Assembly (NCBI RefSeq): GCF_025118155.1
Contig: NW_026251415.1
Span: 124,001-188,000, forward strand
Origin: Cokeromyces recurvatus
Lineage: Eukaryota; Mucoromycota; Mucoromycetes; Mucorales; Mucoraceae
DNA length: 64,000 nucleotides
Direction: 5' to 3'
Both the position numbers and the translations under genes were made by a program. Position 1 is the first letter of the stretch, and every line of letters begins with the position of its first letter. The notes beneath the pieces were generated by a model that was not told where the DNA came from, did no database searches, and worked only from the letters and a program-made list of their open reading frames with translations. Shown in pieces: positions 48,236 through 60,376 of this stretch.

Positions 48236-48800
48236 TTAATTTGAGTTTTTATTTAAACAGTCTTCAAATCTCGACACTGAATGCCTGCAAAATCCTTGGA
48301 GGTCGCTTACGAGCACATTGTTGCAAGCTTCTCTGATATTCTCAGACAACGTTTCTTCTTCAAGTAGTATTTCCCTCTTGACTTTACTCTTGCAAACAGA
48401 CCAGAACTGTTTAATTGAATTTAGTTTAGGTGAGTAAGGAGGGGGAGAGAGATAAATGCAGCCGTAACTATGAGCCTCAATATACTTTCGAATGCCAGCG
48501 TGATTATGAATAGGACAGTTGCCCATTATCAGATAATGTCCCTTAAACTTTTCATAATTTCTATCGTGCTAGCGATAAAAATTGAAGTAATTACCAGTTA
48601 CTGTACCCACCTTTTCTTGTCTCTGGCTTCTTGACAACCCCACCTAAAGCCTTTCTTTTCTTTTCTTTTCTTTTTTTTTTTCGATGGTGCTGTGACCTTT
48701 TGGAATCTTTAACTGTACATTTATTACACTAGGGGCTATGATAGTACGTGACTTTGCCTTTGTAACATTGAACATTTTTCAAATTTATTGATAATTATCC
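48236..48800 (-). pseudogene. Decayed Tc1/IS630-type transposase
   Basis: The minus strand reads the C-terminal half of a DDE_3 transposase. GNCPIHNHAGIRKYIEAHSY is the region of the second catalytic Asp, with Asn-Cys where Asp-Asn normally stands. It is followed by CIYLSPPPYSPKLNSIKQFW and KVKREILLEEETLSENIREA to a stop at 48236. Upstream (to about 48800) a Lys-rich linker and further catalytic-domain text continue in broken frames. The altered catalytic Asp, loss of the Pro-Ile-Glu Glu (SIKQ instead of NPIEQ) and frame breaks show it is inactive. Confidence 0.75.
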
Positions 48801-49987
48801 TTCGTTAGTAGTATAAAGTTTAACTAACTTATGAACTAATTCAGTCATTTGTTAAAGACCAAAATATAAAGGAAAAAAAAAACCTTCCTTCTGTATACTT
48901 TAATACCGTGTAAATGATAAAAGGAACTATTCTCTCAGATGCGTAGATTAATTGAGTGTGTGCCATTTAAAAAAGTCATGATTTCAAAAGTTAATTTGCA
49001 TCAACATGGACTAGATGAGTAAGTTTAAACTTGACTAGTTTGTATTGAACAAGAAAGATATTTTTCTTTTTCTTTTTTCTTTACATGTAAAGATAGAAAC
49101 CAGTAACATGAGCAAAAGTGTATTAATACTTTATTTAAATATTTTTTTCCACTTACAAGCTATTCGTCATTGATAATAAAGAAGTGTATATTTGATTCAT
49201 GATGAATTTATCAGTCCATAAACATTTTTTCCATGTGTATATGTATACATTAATAAAGAAGAAGTTATCTATCCAGCTATACACTACACATCTTTATTAT
49301 TATTATTATTATTATTATTATGTTGAGTACATATTCAAGAAATACATTAAAGAAAATTCACACTTTTAAATAATATTTAGGAAATAATAGATTTTATTAC
49401 AATTATACAGTTTATAAGCAATAATATATATTTTATATATAAAAGAGAGCTAAAAAGTAAAAGTTAGTTAGTAAGAACATTATTTTATAAAAAAATAAAA
49501 TAAAAAGTCAATAAAAAGCCAATTGAACATTCAGGTCTAAAATATGGGGTGGAGGGTCTAAAATATAACATTATGGAGAGATAATACTAGAATGACGATT
49601 GTTGAGACCAAGTTGCTGAAGAGACCCATTTGTTGCACCCAGCCCGGTGGGGATATAGAGACGCCTACCCTCTACCTATTACCCATCAGTAAAGGGTAGA
49701 ATGATATACTAGTTGCCCACCTTCACATCTACCTGTCAATGTGTCCCGCATAGATAGAGATATATTTATATGTATATCGTCATCATTATGTTCAAGTCTA
49801 TGGTTTTTAAAGAAGAAGAAGAAGAAGAAGAAAGATAATAAGATAAGAGAATAAATAACAAGAAGAAGAAGAATAATAAGAGAATAAATAGAGAAGAAGA
49901 AGGATAATAGTAAGAAAAGATAATAAAGAAGAAGAAGGATAATAGGGAAGAAAGAGGAATTTTGTTTGAAAAATAAGGCGTGTTTAT

Positions 49988-50022
<35 letters not shown>

Positions 50023-51019
50023 CTTAGCTTACTTTTTTTAAGGAGAGAAAATGTAGAGTAAGTGTATTAAAATATACGTGTGATTAATTATGAAAATCAT
50101 GCATTGTATAAATTTTTTTTTAAAAAAAAAGCTAAAATTATTATGTGTACTACTGCAGTCTAAAGAAGGAATATGTTTCATCAAAAAAAAGTAAATAAAT
50201 ATTAATTATAATTTGTATTCTATACAATTAACTAACTACTCTTCTGTAATAAAACAAAGCATTGAACATTTTATATCTTTTTTATCTTCTTGTTCATGTA
50301 TACATTATTATAAGCAAAGCATAAAATATACCTTTTCAAAAAAGGAGAAGATAAGGAAAAAAATGTAGTAATTAAAAAAGATAAACAAAGGAGAAAGTAG
50401 GAATTCAAAAGAGGAAACATGTATACAATATGTAAATAAAGAAAGGAGCCTAGGGCGTTTTTTTTTCTTAATCAAGAAGAAGGATCAGCACGAATATATT
50501 CTCATATCATATCATGCATATTGTTCTATTAATATATTATTTTAGGTTAACCATATGGCGTATAATATTACTATACTATTTAGAAAGTAGCGTGTAACAA
50601 ACAACAATAAGCAAAATCTAGAGTGTACATAAGCTAATGTTATCTTATCTTTATACTACATAGTATAGCATAGTATAATATAGTACAGTGCAGTATAGTA
50701 TAGTATAGTGTATATATAATAACTGTATTATAATATTATCATTTTATATACAAGGAAATCAACTTAAATATTTCCATAGACCCTAATTTAGTAGGGAACA
50801 AGATAAAGACGTATATGAACAATCTAAACATATAAGCCTAATTGTTTATTTAATTTATGATACATATAGGTCATATAGTAAATTATTATGATTTACTATA
50901 CGCAGCAATGTAAATACTGAGGATAAGAAAAGTGTGCATATATTTTTTTTTGCTTATTTCTTGTGTTCCCTCACGCAGATTAAAAAAATAGGGGGGAGAG
51001 AGAGGAAACACAAGAAATT

Positions 51020-51073
<54 letters not shown>

Positions 51074-51140
51074 GGTTGTTTGAAGTTCAATTCGTGGATT
51101 GTGAGAGGGTCATTTCATACTTTATTTTAAATAAAAATAT
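48801..51140. other. Gene-free, microsatellite-rich stretch
   Basis: No gene found. Contents: ATT microsatellite (49296-49321), GAA/GAAGAA-rich block (49813-49960), poly(T) tract (49994-50020), a TAGTA-type simple repeat (50656-50712) and a long poly(A) tract (51024-51070). A less AT-rich patch at 49540-49760 (CACCCAGCCCGGTGGGGATA and neighbours) stands out from the surroundings but matches nothing I know. Confidence 0.5.
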
Positions 51141-51146
51141 TAGGTA

Positions 51147-51420
51147 TTAAATTGGAATATGATTCAAACAATTATTAAACTGGTTCTTTGAATGTTGAAT
51201 TATATTTTCAAAATGTTGAATAGGAACTTCATTCGCAGCACCAACAATTCTTCTTTCTTGCAGGGTTTCGGTATCTTCAAGCTTTTCACGTCTAACTTTA
51301 CGTTTAATTAACGCCCAAAATTGCTCGATGAGGTTAAGCTCTGGCGAATATGGAGGAAGATACACGCACTTATAGTTGTTATAGAACAAGCTCTGGATAT
51401 AATCATAAGTAATATTATAG
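51147..51420 (-). pseudogene. DDE transposase C-terminal fragment
   Basis: Minus-strand frame with CVYLPPYSPELNLIEQFWAL followed by KRKVRREKLEDTETLQERRI, an AANEVPIQHFENIIQHSKNQ tail and a stop. The conserved Glu of the DDE triad (LIEQF) is kept. Upstream of 51420 the similarity is lost. The tail matches in style the end of the relic at 19300-20170, so both probably belong to related element families. Confidence 0.75.
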
Positions 51421-51682
51421 TAAATGAATTACATAATAAAGGATAAACTGTAAGCCTGAATATGAAATAAAACTCTGTATATAACATCTTGTAAATAATA
51501 CAAAACTTGTTGACATCCAATAGTCTAGATGTATCAATTATAAGACTTTGTATCATTTCTAAATATTTATTTTTATAACCTTGACAAAGGATTCAGGTCG
51601 TCTTTGATCTAATAAAATAAAACTACAAAAAATATCAGGAACATATACTCAGATTGTATAATAAATTTTTTATTTAAAACTT

Positions 51683-51824
51683 AATCAGATCAGTCTCTTG
51701 AATCAACAAGACGTGTATAGATGAATACTAACATTGTTCCATGACTCTTGTTCTTTTCTAGTTATTTTATTTCTTTGATTCAGGATTCATTAGTATAAAT
51801 ACTAGCAGTAGTTGTATAGACACG
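51683..51824 (+). repeat. Dispersed repeat, copy 1 (LTR-like; other copy 20674-20811)
   Basis: Opposite-strand partner of 20674-20811; shared blocks are described there. Downstream a TTTTGCACTGAATAAACAAG stretch and a pyrimidine-rich run (51880-51915) look like the R/U5 part of an LTR, but no primer-binding site or gag/pol sequence follows. Confidence 0.6.
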
Positions 51825-53220
51825 AAATAGCCTTTAGGTCATTCTTTTTGCACTGAATAAACAAGTCTCAAACTATACTTCCTTCTGTTCTCTTTCTCTT
51901 TCTTTTCTTCTGTAAGTCATACCATCACACTTACCACGCACATTATTTGAACTCACACTACTGTTATAATTTTTGTCAATTATCCTCATATGTGTGATAA
52001 GCGACTTTAATAACTTTACCCAATATAGGATTATCTATATCAATTACATCTATTATACGGATTTTAGCTTCGTGCTGATTGGAGACTAGCAATTAAGAAC
52101 TTGTCAAAAGCTTCAGCACCCATCATATTAGAGATATCCAATTTTAATTTTTAGAGACTTATGTATACATTAATCAGAAATGAATGATATTTGCTTTAAC
52201 ATTAGAATTCGTTCTGAAAACATCAAAAATCAAAATTGCCTTTTTTTTTGTGACTTAGAATACGTCCATAGCTCTCATTTTAACAATATATAGCCTCGAT
52301 CCATAGGTTCTTTGTCTTATATAACCAAGTTTTGGTATTAAATATTTATCGTAGAATTCACTAAGGTGGTAGCAGATTTGCCTGTTTGATCATTGTCACA
52401 ACTTCTAAAGGTTTTTTAGCTCTCTACATTTCTTACCCAACTACCAATGTTAAAATGATTCATATATCTTCTATCATTTTTATCAGCTTTGGCCACTAAG
52501 TCAATATCCTTAATATCCTTCCTTATTAGAGTAATTATTTTTAATGTTGGATAGCTTATGTGATGTATCAGCTATAACAAGTCTGCCATCAGTTTCATAT
52601 TATTTTTTGCGCTATCAGTCCTTCGTTGTGTTCTCATCATTAAAAATTTGCTATTTATATTATATTATATTGTTGTTGTTATTATTATTAATATAATATT
52701 CGCCTTCATATTATTATTATTTTCGTCTATTACTGATGAGTCTATTGCCTCGCCTCTGAATTAACATTTTTTTTCTTTATCCCAAAACTGTGTTCTATAA
52801 AAAGTTGTGTGCTTATTTTTGCCATACAGGATGTTTTTTTTTTATGATAACTTATTCTTTCATGTTTTTTTATGTACGTCGTTGTTTTTTAATTTGTAAA
52901 ATTTAATAATATTTTCTTCGTTTGTCAATTCTTTACATAATATTTCTTCTAGTTCAAGTCTTTGTGTATAACCACACAAGTAGTTTATACTATTTCCTTA
53001 CTGTTACATATTATAATTTACAAGTATTCTGTAACCACAACAAGTATGACAGTGGTTCTAAATAAATAATGTGTAACTTTTTATAGCAATTGTACTACAC
53101 AATACGTGTTAACTTTAGAGTCCATCCTCCCTTCTTTTTCATTTTTTTTTATTTTATATGAGAAAAAAAAATTATTGAAGAGGAAGTCCTTTGTAGTGTA
53201 GAGGTGGATTAGATTCTGTT
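51825..53220. other. Gene-free stretch, possible worn element
   Basis: AT-rich with many stops on both strands. A few minus-strand snippets (near 52330-52620) look codon-like but are too broken to name. ATT microsatellite near 52670-52690. Confidence 0.35.
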
Positions 53221-53224
53221 CTTG

Positions 53225-53480
53225 TTTGCTTCTACTACAGCCGTGTTACTCCCAGGAATTCTCTCAATGCTGCGGGCTTTCCTCTCTTGCATGGTAGGAA
53301 ATTACCCCGCGATTTAACAACATCTTTTTATCGACCTCCATTTGAAGGCCTGGTGTTGAACATTGGATCCTGGAAGGTAGCATGTTATCATCAAAGCTCA
53401 GAACTAACCCCGATTTTATTATTTAATCACTCCCATCTACAGCTAACAAAGTTCATCTCTCCATGATCGCCGCTTGGCCA
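53225..53480 (+). pseudogene. Possible LINE endonuclease start, fragment
   Basis: An open frame on the plus strand reads SRVTPRNSLNAAGFPLLHGR and then VLNIGSWKVACYHQSSELTP. The Leu-x-Ile-Gly-Ser-Trp-x-Val pattern resembles the N-terminal strand of LINE apurinic endonuclease domains, and the base composition is clearly more GC-rich than the flanks. It breaks after about 80 codons. This may be from the same family as the RT relic at 12990-14165, but nothing links them directly. Confidence 0.35.
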
Positions 53481-54130
53481 ACAGAAAGGCGCTGCCCTTT
53501 CCGATCAAGTTGTTTTATTTACCTCAATTTTTTTGTTTATAAACCCAAACTTTTAGGTATAGTTGCCGAATTGTGGTATTCAGAAAAAAATAAAAAACAT
53601 TTCCCTTTTATGCATGCATATGCTATAATCTTATATCATCAAACAATTTTTTTTTAATAAGAATTCAACGACCATCGAAATAAATAGGCATAGTCAGAGT
53701 CACTTACTCTTCCTTTATTAAATATTTAGATTTAAAGTACCTGGACAAATAGTATAAAGGAATGCGGCTTCAACTTATTTATGTATTATACTTCTTCATG
53801 TTTTATAAACTTAAGGAAGTTGGTACACTCTACTGACAATACTAAATAGGATTATTCTGTCGTAACTAATACTTTTCTAATGCATCTCTGACCATAGATA
53901 TTCTTATATGAACACCTAATTGTTAAAATTATAGATAAAACTGTAGTATTACTTGTAAAATATCAAATAATACAAAGATAAAAGAAAGTCAAGAGTCAAT
54001 AATTTTTATTTAGCTATTTGTAAGAATTGTTAAAGAAGTCTGAGGATAAGATGTGGATCAGAAAAGTGTTAGTTACGACTTGATAAGATATGTTAAAGAT
54101 AATGAAGTGTTAGAAATTTTTAATATTATT

Positions 54131-54208
54131 TGATGAAGCGGATTAAGAGAGATTGAGGGGAATCCAGACAGAATTCCTTGATCCGCTTGTTTAATCAAGG
54201 AACATGAC
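54131..54208. repeat. Dispersed repeat, copy 2 (other copy 12899-12998)
   Basis: Begins GATGAAGCGGATTAAGAGAG and ends GTTTAATCAAGGAACATGAC, directly followed by a 41-nt poly(T) tract (54211-54250). It contains the inverted pair CCTTGATCCGC / ATCAAGG. It lacks the extra AATAATTTTATGATC-type segment present in the 12.9-kb copy. Confidence 0.6.
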
Positions 54209-54254
<46 letters not shown>

Positions 54255-54827
54255 AACAAAGTCATTGTATAGTACAATAGTTCCAAATAAGTTAAAGTAG
54301 TAAAATGTATATGATTTTCGTGATCAACTACACAACATATTTATTGTTTATTGAAGCTGATTAAAGACATTTGAGGAACAAAATCTCACCGAGTTATTAA
54401 ACACCATGTCTGTTTTTCCTATAATTCGTTTACATTTTCAAAGTTCAAACAAAAAATCTGCTTTTTGTCAGATTATCAAAAAACTTTTATTTGAAAAATT
54501 AGATGGATTCTATTTCATAACATTTTATAATAAAGCACACAAATGTCAGTTGAACATTTATCTATGTGATCAATAAAAGAACATCATCTAACTCCAGTTC
54601 ACTCTTACTTTAAAGTCGAAATGAATCAAGGTGCTCAGGTTGTTTATATACATTTGGAGTTGATATGACTTAAAAATGATAATATTGATACGATATATAG
54701 AATAGCATGTAAAAAATGAATACAATTTGTGGTTGGGCATGTATAATACGTATGATATTTTTGGAAATTGGAATACTTGTATTTGCTAATAACAATAGAG
54801 ATTTTTTCCCTTTGAAGAGGCTTGAAG

Positions 54828-54962
54828 TCATTACTACCCATTTAATTGACTCAAAATGTACTCATAAACAGGTCCAGTTGTTCTGTTCAACCGAAAGTTT
54901 GACCAAACTAAAGCGTGACAGAGGGATCATTGGCACAGTAAAGGAACCTAAGGAAGTGTTTA
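54828..54962 (+). repeat. Direct duplication, copy 1, with open frame
   Basis: 135 bp repeated without gaps at 55216-55350. About ten differences, mostly C/T and G/A. Both copies keep an open frame on the plus strand (VITTHLIDSKCTHKQVQLFC, then STESLTKLKRDRGIIGT here). In this copy the frame is open from 54716 to 54976. Unknown family. Confidence 0.85.
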
Positions 54963-55215
54963 AAGAAAATGAGTAGTTAGATATACTTGTTTTACTAACG
55001 CGAATTAACTTACTTGAATTGTTTTTCAGAGAAGCCAGCAGTGAAAAAAAAAAGAGATCGTCGGCCACTTTGCTCATACATGGTGGTACACTACAATAGG
55101 CACATGAAGAACAGAACCTCATATCATCATATAATGGTCAATATAATCAGATAACGATGTCTCTTTTTTTTTTTTCATCTAATCCTATACCAGTACCGCT
55201 GATCCCTCAGTAATG

Positions 55216-55350
55216 TCATCACTACCCGTTTAGTCGACTCAAAACGTACTCATAAACAGGTCCAGTTGTTCTGTTCAACCGAAAGTTTGACAAAACTAAA
55301 GCGTGACAGAGAGATCATTGGCACAGCAGAGGAACCTAAGGAAGCGTTTA
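55216..55350 (+). repeat. Direct duplication, copy 2, with open frame
   Basis: Second copy of 54828-54962, 388 bp downstream. Reads VITTRLVDSKRTHKQVQLFC, then EEPKEAF and a stop at 55362. Between the copies lies an exon-like block (55031-55120: KKKRDRRPLCSYMVVHYNRH) after a TTTTTCAG acceptor-like site. Confidence 0.85.
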
Positions 55351-56269
55351 TAGTGCAATAAATAAAAAAACAAAATAAACGACGTAATCAGAAATTGTAG
55401 CTGCATTCCCAAGAATGTAAAGATGCAGCCTTTTTTAAAATTCAGCGACCAATAGAACTCGATAGAATTTTTTGCACTTCTTCGTAGAACTTTTTGACCT
55501 TTAATATACTTCGTGAGTTTTCAAGTCCCAAAACTTAGAGTCAAATTAGCCTTGCCTGCCTTGCCTTGGTCATTTGACGTATGGTAATATTAGGTTGAAC
55601 TTGCTCCAAGAATCGTGGTATTTTGGTTTTAATACCAGCTTTTTTCTTTTTTTTTTAATGGCTATATAACGTTGATATTAAAAACGTATTTTTTTTTTTT
55701 TTACTTTTATATTTGAGTATTTCTTATAAGCCTTACAATTGATCTATTTTTTTTATTTTGTTTTTTTTTATTCTTCATGTTAACTACTAGATTCTATCAT
55801 CACCTCCATTTCTGTTGCTTTTGTTTGTGATGAACTAGAAACAGAAGAGCTTCAATATCAGCCAAAAGAAACTGAAGCAACTGTTAAAGCGCTATATCGT
55901 TTTAGAGATTCTTTCTAATATTTTAAATCTCATCAAATCGAAGAGGAATCTAAAGATACTGTATGGAAACAGAAGAATTTGAACTTGGTTTTGTCTCGTC
56001 TACCTCCTGTGATTTGGACAGCTACCAAAAAAAAAAAAAAAAAAAAAAAAACTCTACTTCAGATTTAGACGGATAATAGCCTTTTTTTTATCCTGGTTTT
56101 GAAATGTCAAGTATCATTATATGGCAAAGTCTTTTTTTTTTTCTTTACTTGATGAATTCAAAGATATAAATAAACATAAATAATCTGTATATTTAAAGAA
56201 ACATGACGGGAGAGAGGGAGAGAGTAATAAAGCAATGATTGGATAGGTATACAGGATTTATAAAATAAA
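55351..56269. other. Gene-free stretch with one short codon-like block
   Basis: AT-rich, with poly(T) near 55689 and poly(A) at 56026-56050. A plus-strand block at 55795-56020 reads SITSISVAFVCDELETEELQ and later LVLSRLPPVIWTAT with one internal stop (TAA at 55918). It looks like a decayed coding fragment, family unknown. Confidence 0.4.
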
Positions 56270-58530
56270 TCAACATTTGCTTATAATATTAGGAGCAGAT
56301 ATGTGTTCATTGGGTGATAAATCTTCTTCTGTTTTCACCATAACCAATTCCTTTCTTAATACATACGATTTTAAACCTAATGCTGATATTAAACCAACGG
56401 TAGCAAAGGCAAAAGAGCCCCAAAAGGACATTTTGATTGCATCCATATAGATAGTGGATACAATCGTTTGAGTTGGTTCAGGTAAGCTCCATAAATAGTC
56501 AGAGCTTTGACGAACAAGTTCAGGTATAACGTTCGGTAGATGAATCGAATTCAATCCCTTTGTTAATGTGTTGGATAAAATACTGCCCTGTGTTGTAATT
56601 CCTGTGATGCCTCCTACTTGATCACAAAACGTCATAAAGGCTACGATAGTGGGTACACTTTTTTTTGTTAATAATGAGGAGACAAGAAAAAAAAAAAAGA
56701 TAATTCCATTATAATGAAACTTACTTTTCAATAGAAACTGAAGCTTGAGCGGTAATGATTTCACTGTTGATCATGCCTCCACTACCAATACCAGTAATTA
56801 TCATAAGACCAACAATGAATCCTCGACTCGATTGAGGAGTTAGCATATTTAATAAACCACAAGCGATTACAAGAATAGAAAGCGAGGTGCGTGATGCCCA
56901 AGTATATTTACCAGATTTAACAATCGTAATACCTGTTAAAACATTAAAAATGCATGCGAATAGTACAAGACAAAGTAGTTCAAGATTACTAGCCATCGAT
57001 TCTTCTTTACGAATGACTGTAAGGTATAAAGGAATGTAGGTCATCAATGATTGGAAACAACCTCCATAACAAAAAGCAGAGAACAAAATGAAGCATGTAC
57101 TACGATTCGCTAATATGCCTCGGGGTATAATAGGGTCTTTAGCAAATTTATGTTCAAATAGAGCAAAAGCGAATAAAAGGACACCTGATATACATAAAAG
57201 AACAATAATGACAGTTGAATTCCAATCATAGGTTGATCCGCCCCAGCTGAGAGCTAACACAAGACAAACTACACTTATTGACCAAAGGAGAATACCATAT
57301 AAATCGATATGTGTTAATTGATGATACATAGTATGATAAGATTGAAGATGATTTTCTATTGAAATGAAGATAAGAAGAAGTGCTATTATAGAACTTTTTA
57401 GGCAAAAAAAAAAAAAAAAAGTTGTATTGTTATTTCCATTTTTTTTTCTTATGCAAGTTAAATCCCATATTTTATAAACAACACTTACAAGCCAAGCTAA
57501 TACAAAATAATTAATAATTAGAACTTCACTTGGGAACAATGGGTTAATTACTTACTGCCATCCAAAATACAATTCTCCAACCTGCTTTAGATGTTGCAAC
57601 TCCACCTATTTACAACATAAATCATTAAAAGCCTTAAAAAAAAGGGGGGGTTATTTATTACCTAAAAGTGCACCTACAATATAACCCAGTCCCCAAGATA
57701 TACCAAGCATGGACTGATACATACCAATATAACGTACGGGTATGTAATCTATTAGATCGAATTTAACCATACATCTAGTGTTATTTTTTTTATTTATTCT
57801 ATTTTTTTTTTATTTATTTATTTATTTTTTTATTTACACTACCTGCTACTATAATTTTCATTAATGTATCAAATGCACCAATGCCTAACCCACAGAATGC
57901 TCTAGCAATAATGAACATGATCATTGACTGAGCTGCACCACATAATATAATGCCAAATAAATAACTAGCTGTTGCAAACAAGAGACATATTTTCCTTCCA
58001 ACAATATCAGCACATTTTCCATATATAGGCTGTGATGTTGAAGCTGTTAATAAAAAGGCCTAATGTTTTATATAGATATATTAGTTGGAAAAAAAAAAAA
58101 AAGATAAAAATAAAGATAAAAATAAAAAATAGCTTACTGTATTCACCCAGCTATATAAACTAAATCCATTAAATTCTATCATTAATTCAAAGTAAAAAGG
58201 AAATAAATATAACATATAACATAGAATCATCATTGTTTTATATATACCAGCAGCAACAAGAGGTGTATTACTTGCTACAATAATATTATCAAATGCAGCT
58301 ATAAATGAAATAACACATAAACTATTATTTAAAAATATTAATCCGAGTATTAACAAAAAAAAATTTTTTTTTCTTCTTTTCTTAGATAAAAATAGATGTA
58401 TTTATTACGATAGAATGATTAGATAAAGCTTTTTCTTAGTAGTAATGGGTAAAGATGTTTTGGACTCAGCATCTTGGTTTTTAGTTGCTTCAGTATGATC
58501 TCTAGAAATTAGATCTTTAAATTTTAACAT
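56270..58530 (-). CDS. MFS transporter (DHA2-like, drug/siderophore:H+ type)
   Basis: A multi-span plasma- or vacuole-membrane exchanger; the substrate is unknown. I read nine exons: 58409-58530, 58248-58321, 58138-58175, 57843-58059, 57662-57748, 57556-57605, 57489-57496, 56725-57393 and 56270-56657. They join in phase to 550 aa, the size of 14-TM MFS proteins. TM1 carries VISFIAAFDNIIVASNTPLV, with the DHA motif D1 region FDNIIVA. The next helix starts SLYSWVNTAFLLTAS; motif A is QPIYGKCADIVGRK; then AFCGLGIGAFD, ADYIPVRYIGMYQSMLGISWGLGYIVG and GWRIVFWMA. Many hydrophobic helices follow up to FWGSFAFATVGLISALG. The 8-nt exon 57489-57496 is needed to keep phase and is uncertain. Similar proteins export drugs or transport siderophores. 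Confidence 0.87.
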
Positions 58531-60291
58531 TAATGATCTTTATTAAAGAAGAAGAGGAGGGCGGACGGGGAGAAAATAATAATAAATAAAAAGAGAGGAG
58601 AGAACAAATCAATACTGAGTTTAAATATATTAATAAGAGAGAAAGAGGGAGAGAGAGAAAAAAAAAAAAAAAAAGGGCGTCTAAGGGGTGGTGGTAATAT
58701 TAAATGACATTTTGTATTTTTTTATTTATTTATTTAAACAAGACTTGTCAAGAAGAACGTAATTTAATCCATATTTTTTTAGATAAAGAAGAAGGAGAAT
58801 ATTTACAAATACAGTACACGTATGCTATCTACGAACATCGTAAAAAGTAATAATAACTCTTTATCAATGATGGGTGTAAACTTGATTATAGAAATTTTAT
58901 TCTCAATGTAATATTGGATAGCTTAAATTATGTTGTGCATGGTGGAAGAAGAAGAGATTTAATAAAATACTTGATAAGATATATCCATAAAAAAATTTTT
59001 TTTTCTTTTTGACTGACATTTAAAAACCAAAAAAAAAAAAACTGTGTAACACCGTATAATTAAACCCTGATAGTAATTATAAGGGCCCTAGTGATAATTT
59101 TTTTTAGAAGATCTTGTTCAATGTTTATAGGAGGAAATAATCATATCTGTCTCTTTTTTTTTGTTTCTTAAATACTAATCAAGTCTTTTATTTTTTTTAT
59201 TTTAATAAACTAATTAAATAAGTTTGTTAAAGAATGTAATAACATGTATGTACAAAAAAAATTTTTTTTTCTTGTTCTTATTCTTTATATTATGTAATAC
59301 CTATCATAATAATAAGATGGATATAATAAACTCAGATTTTTCTTATAAATTAGGCCATAAAAGTTTTGGTTTTATTCGTTGATAAAAATCCGGGGAAAGT
59401 CGGGGGAGCAAATTATCTATAATCATTTATCGGCCTGAAGAAAACAAATCCCCTACACCACAATGTTAATTATACAGGCATCTTATTGGTAAATTCTCTT
59501 TCTTTATCTGACAAACGAATACCACAATAACAGCTATTATTTTTTTCTATTCGCTCTTTTAAATGAGTTTTTTTTTTATCAATTCAATTATCAGTCTATT
59601 ATTATTGGAAAAGAATACAAATAAATGAATTCTTATTTTTTTTTCAGTTAATTATTTGAGTGAATAAGAAATACATCAAACTTAATTTATTTTTTTTGTA
59701 AGATATTATTAACAAGAGTGTAACGTGATATATACTTTGATTACTTAAAATAGCATAGTGAAGAAGATATGCCCATGTTACTAAAAATAAATGACTGTTT
59801 TGTTTCAGAATATTATAGAAGAAAAAAAAACGATTTATTTATTTTTTTTTTTACTACCCCACAAATAGATGTACATATTCTCATGAATGCTAACGTAGTT
59901 TAGTATAATATATTCTGGTTGTACTACATAGAGATAACAATAACTAAAAAAGAAAAAGAAAAAGATCCTCGTGTAACAACCATGAGGATAATACAGTATA
60001 AAAACTCAGTGATATCCTTTTTTGGCTTAATCTTTATTTTATTTTTTTTTCATCTATCTTTCCGTTAATGATCTCCTTTATATATATAAATAGTGTTGCA
60101 AGATATACACAACTAAAAAAAGAAAAAAAATAGGATAGACGAGTACTTTATTGTACACAAAATCAAGCTGATTATAACAACAACGATATACCCAATTATT
60201 GCCTAAACAGATATTATGAAGATGGAACTAAGAGTAAACTTCCATATATAGAGAGTTTGACTTATTTACTATCTCAGGTGATATAGAAGGT
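58531..60291. other. Gene-free stretch upstream of the MFS gene
   Basis: AT-rich, with AG-rich simple sequence near 58545-58670 (likely the MFS leader or promoter side) and many T/A runs. No gene, RNA gene or element recognised. Confidence 0.45.
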
Positions 60292-60376
60292 TATAGCGTT
60301 TCGCATTTGAAAAATACAAAAATTAGGTTGCTTAAAATATATATATATGTATATATATATGTCGCATACATAATTG

